9,633 nt of DNA. Origin: Chloroflexota bacterium. Its GTDB lineage: Bacteria > Chloroflexota > Anaerolineae > Fen-1058. Shown in pieces: positions 8,705 through 9,633 of this stretch (position 1 is the stretch's first letter; every line of letters starts with the position of its first letter). The DNA is taken from contig JACRBO010000850.1 in assembly GCA_016219235.1 (NCBI GenBank), positions 1 through 9,633 of the forward strand, read 5' to 3'. The notes beneath the pieces were generated by a model. It made no database searches. It had not been told where the DNA came from and saw only the letters and a program-made list of their open reading frames with translations. The translations under genes and the position numbers were made by a program.

Positions 8705-9633
8705 ATGAATGACGACTTAACGCCTATTCGACGGCAGTATCTGCAACTCAAGAGCCAGTATCCCGACACAATTCTGTTCTTCCGGCTTGGCGACTTCTAC
8801 GAGACGTTTGACGCCGACGCGGAGTTGATCGCGCGCGAGTTGGACATCACGCTCACGTCGCGGCCGGTGGGCAAGGGGCAGCGTGTGCCGCTGGCGGGTG
8901 TGCCCCATCACGCCGCCGATGGTTATATCGCGCGGCTGATCGAGCGCGGTTATCGCGTGGCCGTGGCCGAGCAGATGGCGGATCCGTCTACCGTGAAAGG
9001 CATCGTACCACGCGATGTGACCCGCGTTGTCACGCCTGGCACGGTGATCGAACCGGAATTGCTGGATGAGAAACGCGCCAATTATCTGGCCGCGTGGATC
9101 AGCGATGGCGCACACGTTGGCCTGGCGTACACCGACATCACCACGGGCGAATTCGCCGCGACGCAGGTAGATACACTCAGCGCGGGCGATCAAGAACTGC
9201 TGCGCATCATGCCGCGCGAGTGCCTGGTACAAGCCCCCGACGACAAACAGCGCGAGGTTGCCGTCAAGCCCAACATCAACAGCGCGCCCATTCACCTCAC
9301 ACCGATTCCGGCGTGGCGTTTCGAATCGTCGCATGCCAAACAGGCGCTGCTCGATCACTTTCAAGTCTCGACGCTGGCCGGCTTTGGATTGGACAAGAAG
9401 CCGCTGGCGGTTCGCGCGGCGGGCGCAATCATTCAGTATTTGCAGGAGACACAGCGCGGCGCGCTGGCCCAGTTGGCGAGTCTGCACTCGTATCTGACCA
9501 GCGAATTCATGGCGCTCGATCCGGCCACGCGCCGCAACCTTGAGCTGGTCGATACGCTGCGGGGCAAAGACGCCTCGCGCAGTGTGTCGCTGTTGAGTGT
9601 GCTGGATGGGACGCGCACGGCGATGGGCGGGCG
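8705..9633 (+). CDS. mutS: DNA mismatch repair protein MutS, 3' truncated by window edge
   Basis: MutS recognises base mismatches and small loops and, with ATP, recruits MutL. The frame runs open from ATG 8705 to the right edge (309 codons plus two bases), about the first third of a usual 850-900-residue protein. The mismatch-binding domain I is complete: LFFRLGDFYETFDADAE with Phe31-x-Glu33, the residues that stack on and contact the mismatch; DITLTSRPVGKG; VPLAGVPHHAADGYIARLIERGYRVAVAEQ; and VVTPGTVIEPELLDEKRANYLAA. Connector domain II follows, then the start of the core with FMALDPATRRNLEL and SLLSVLDGTRTAMGG. The ATPase domain lies off the window. The ribosome site is weak (GGTGA, 8695-8699). 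The order of motifs and their conservation make the identity very secure; MutS1-type rather than MutS2 is shown by domain I. Confidence 0.96.
   Translation, partial: MNDDLTPIRRQYLQLKSQYPDTILFFRLGDFYETFDADAELIARELDITLTSRPVGKGQRVPLAGVPHHAADGYIARLIERGYRVAVAEQMADPSTVKGIVPRDVTRVVTPGTVIEPELLDEKRANYLAAWISDGAHVGLAYTDITTGEFAATQVDTLSAGDQELLRIMPRECLVQAPDDKQREVAVKPNINSAPIHLTPIPAWRFESSHAKQALLDHFQVSTLAGFGLDKKPLAVRAAGAIIQYLQETQRGALAQLASLHSYLTSEFMALDPATRRNLELVDTLRGKDASRSVSLLSVLDGTRTAMGG

Noticed and set aside
8717..9487. Minus-strand open frame of 256 codons opposite mutS
   Set aside because: It overlaps unmistakable MutS domain I and II coding on the plus strand, and its translation shows no family features.

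Overview
The window is bacterial chromosome of moderately high G+C, probably from a member of the Chloroflexota (Anaerolineae-like). That placement is inference. It rests on the composition, on the kinase G2 box (GAGPGLGL, a form I associate with that phylum), and on the mix of a large multi-pass GAF histidine kinase, ROK kinase, DUF971 and MutS. No ribosomal RNA or other decisive marker is present.

Layout: (1) 1-2339 is the 3' part of gyrA, with its start off the left edge. (2) 2317-2858 is a Phd/YefM-RelE type II toxin-antitoxin pair whose antitoxin start lies inside the last codons of gyrA. The toxin frame is broken by an in-frame TAG at codon 64, and the missing C-terminal strand is still readable just downstream. 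(3) 2868-4235 is an AlbA_2/RecG-like ATP-binding regulator that begins directly after the lost toxin end. (4) 4282-6564 is an orphan membrane sensor histidine kinase (about nine membrane helices, GAF, HisKA, HATPase). (5) A strong hairpin at 6588-6623 separates it from a convergent ROK-family sugar kinase (minus strand, 6636-7604). (6) A divergent promoter region at 7605-7744 leads rightward to a small two-helix membrane protein with a PH-like tail, then a repeat-rich spacer, a DUF971 protein, a second short repeat spacer, and the 5' third of mutS, which runs off the right edge.

The housekeeping content is DNA topology (gyrA), mismatch repair (mutS) and sugar phosphorylation (ROK). The accessory content is the toxin-antitoxin/AlbA_2 cassette inserted tightly behind gyrA. 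Its three reading frames overlap or abut, so it looks like one translationally coupled unit that may be fed by gyrA read-through. The decayed toxin is the most informative single observation. I see no convincing new multi-gene defence system. The nearest candidate is the phd-relE-AlbA_2 cassette. No gene-free stretch longer than 300 bases is present.
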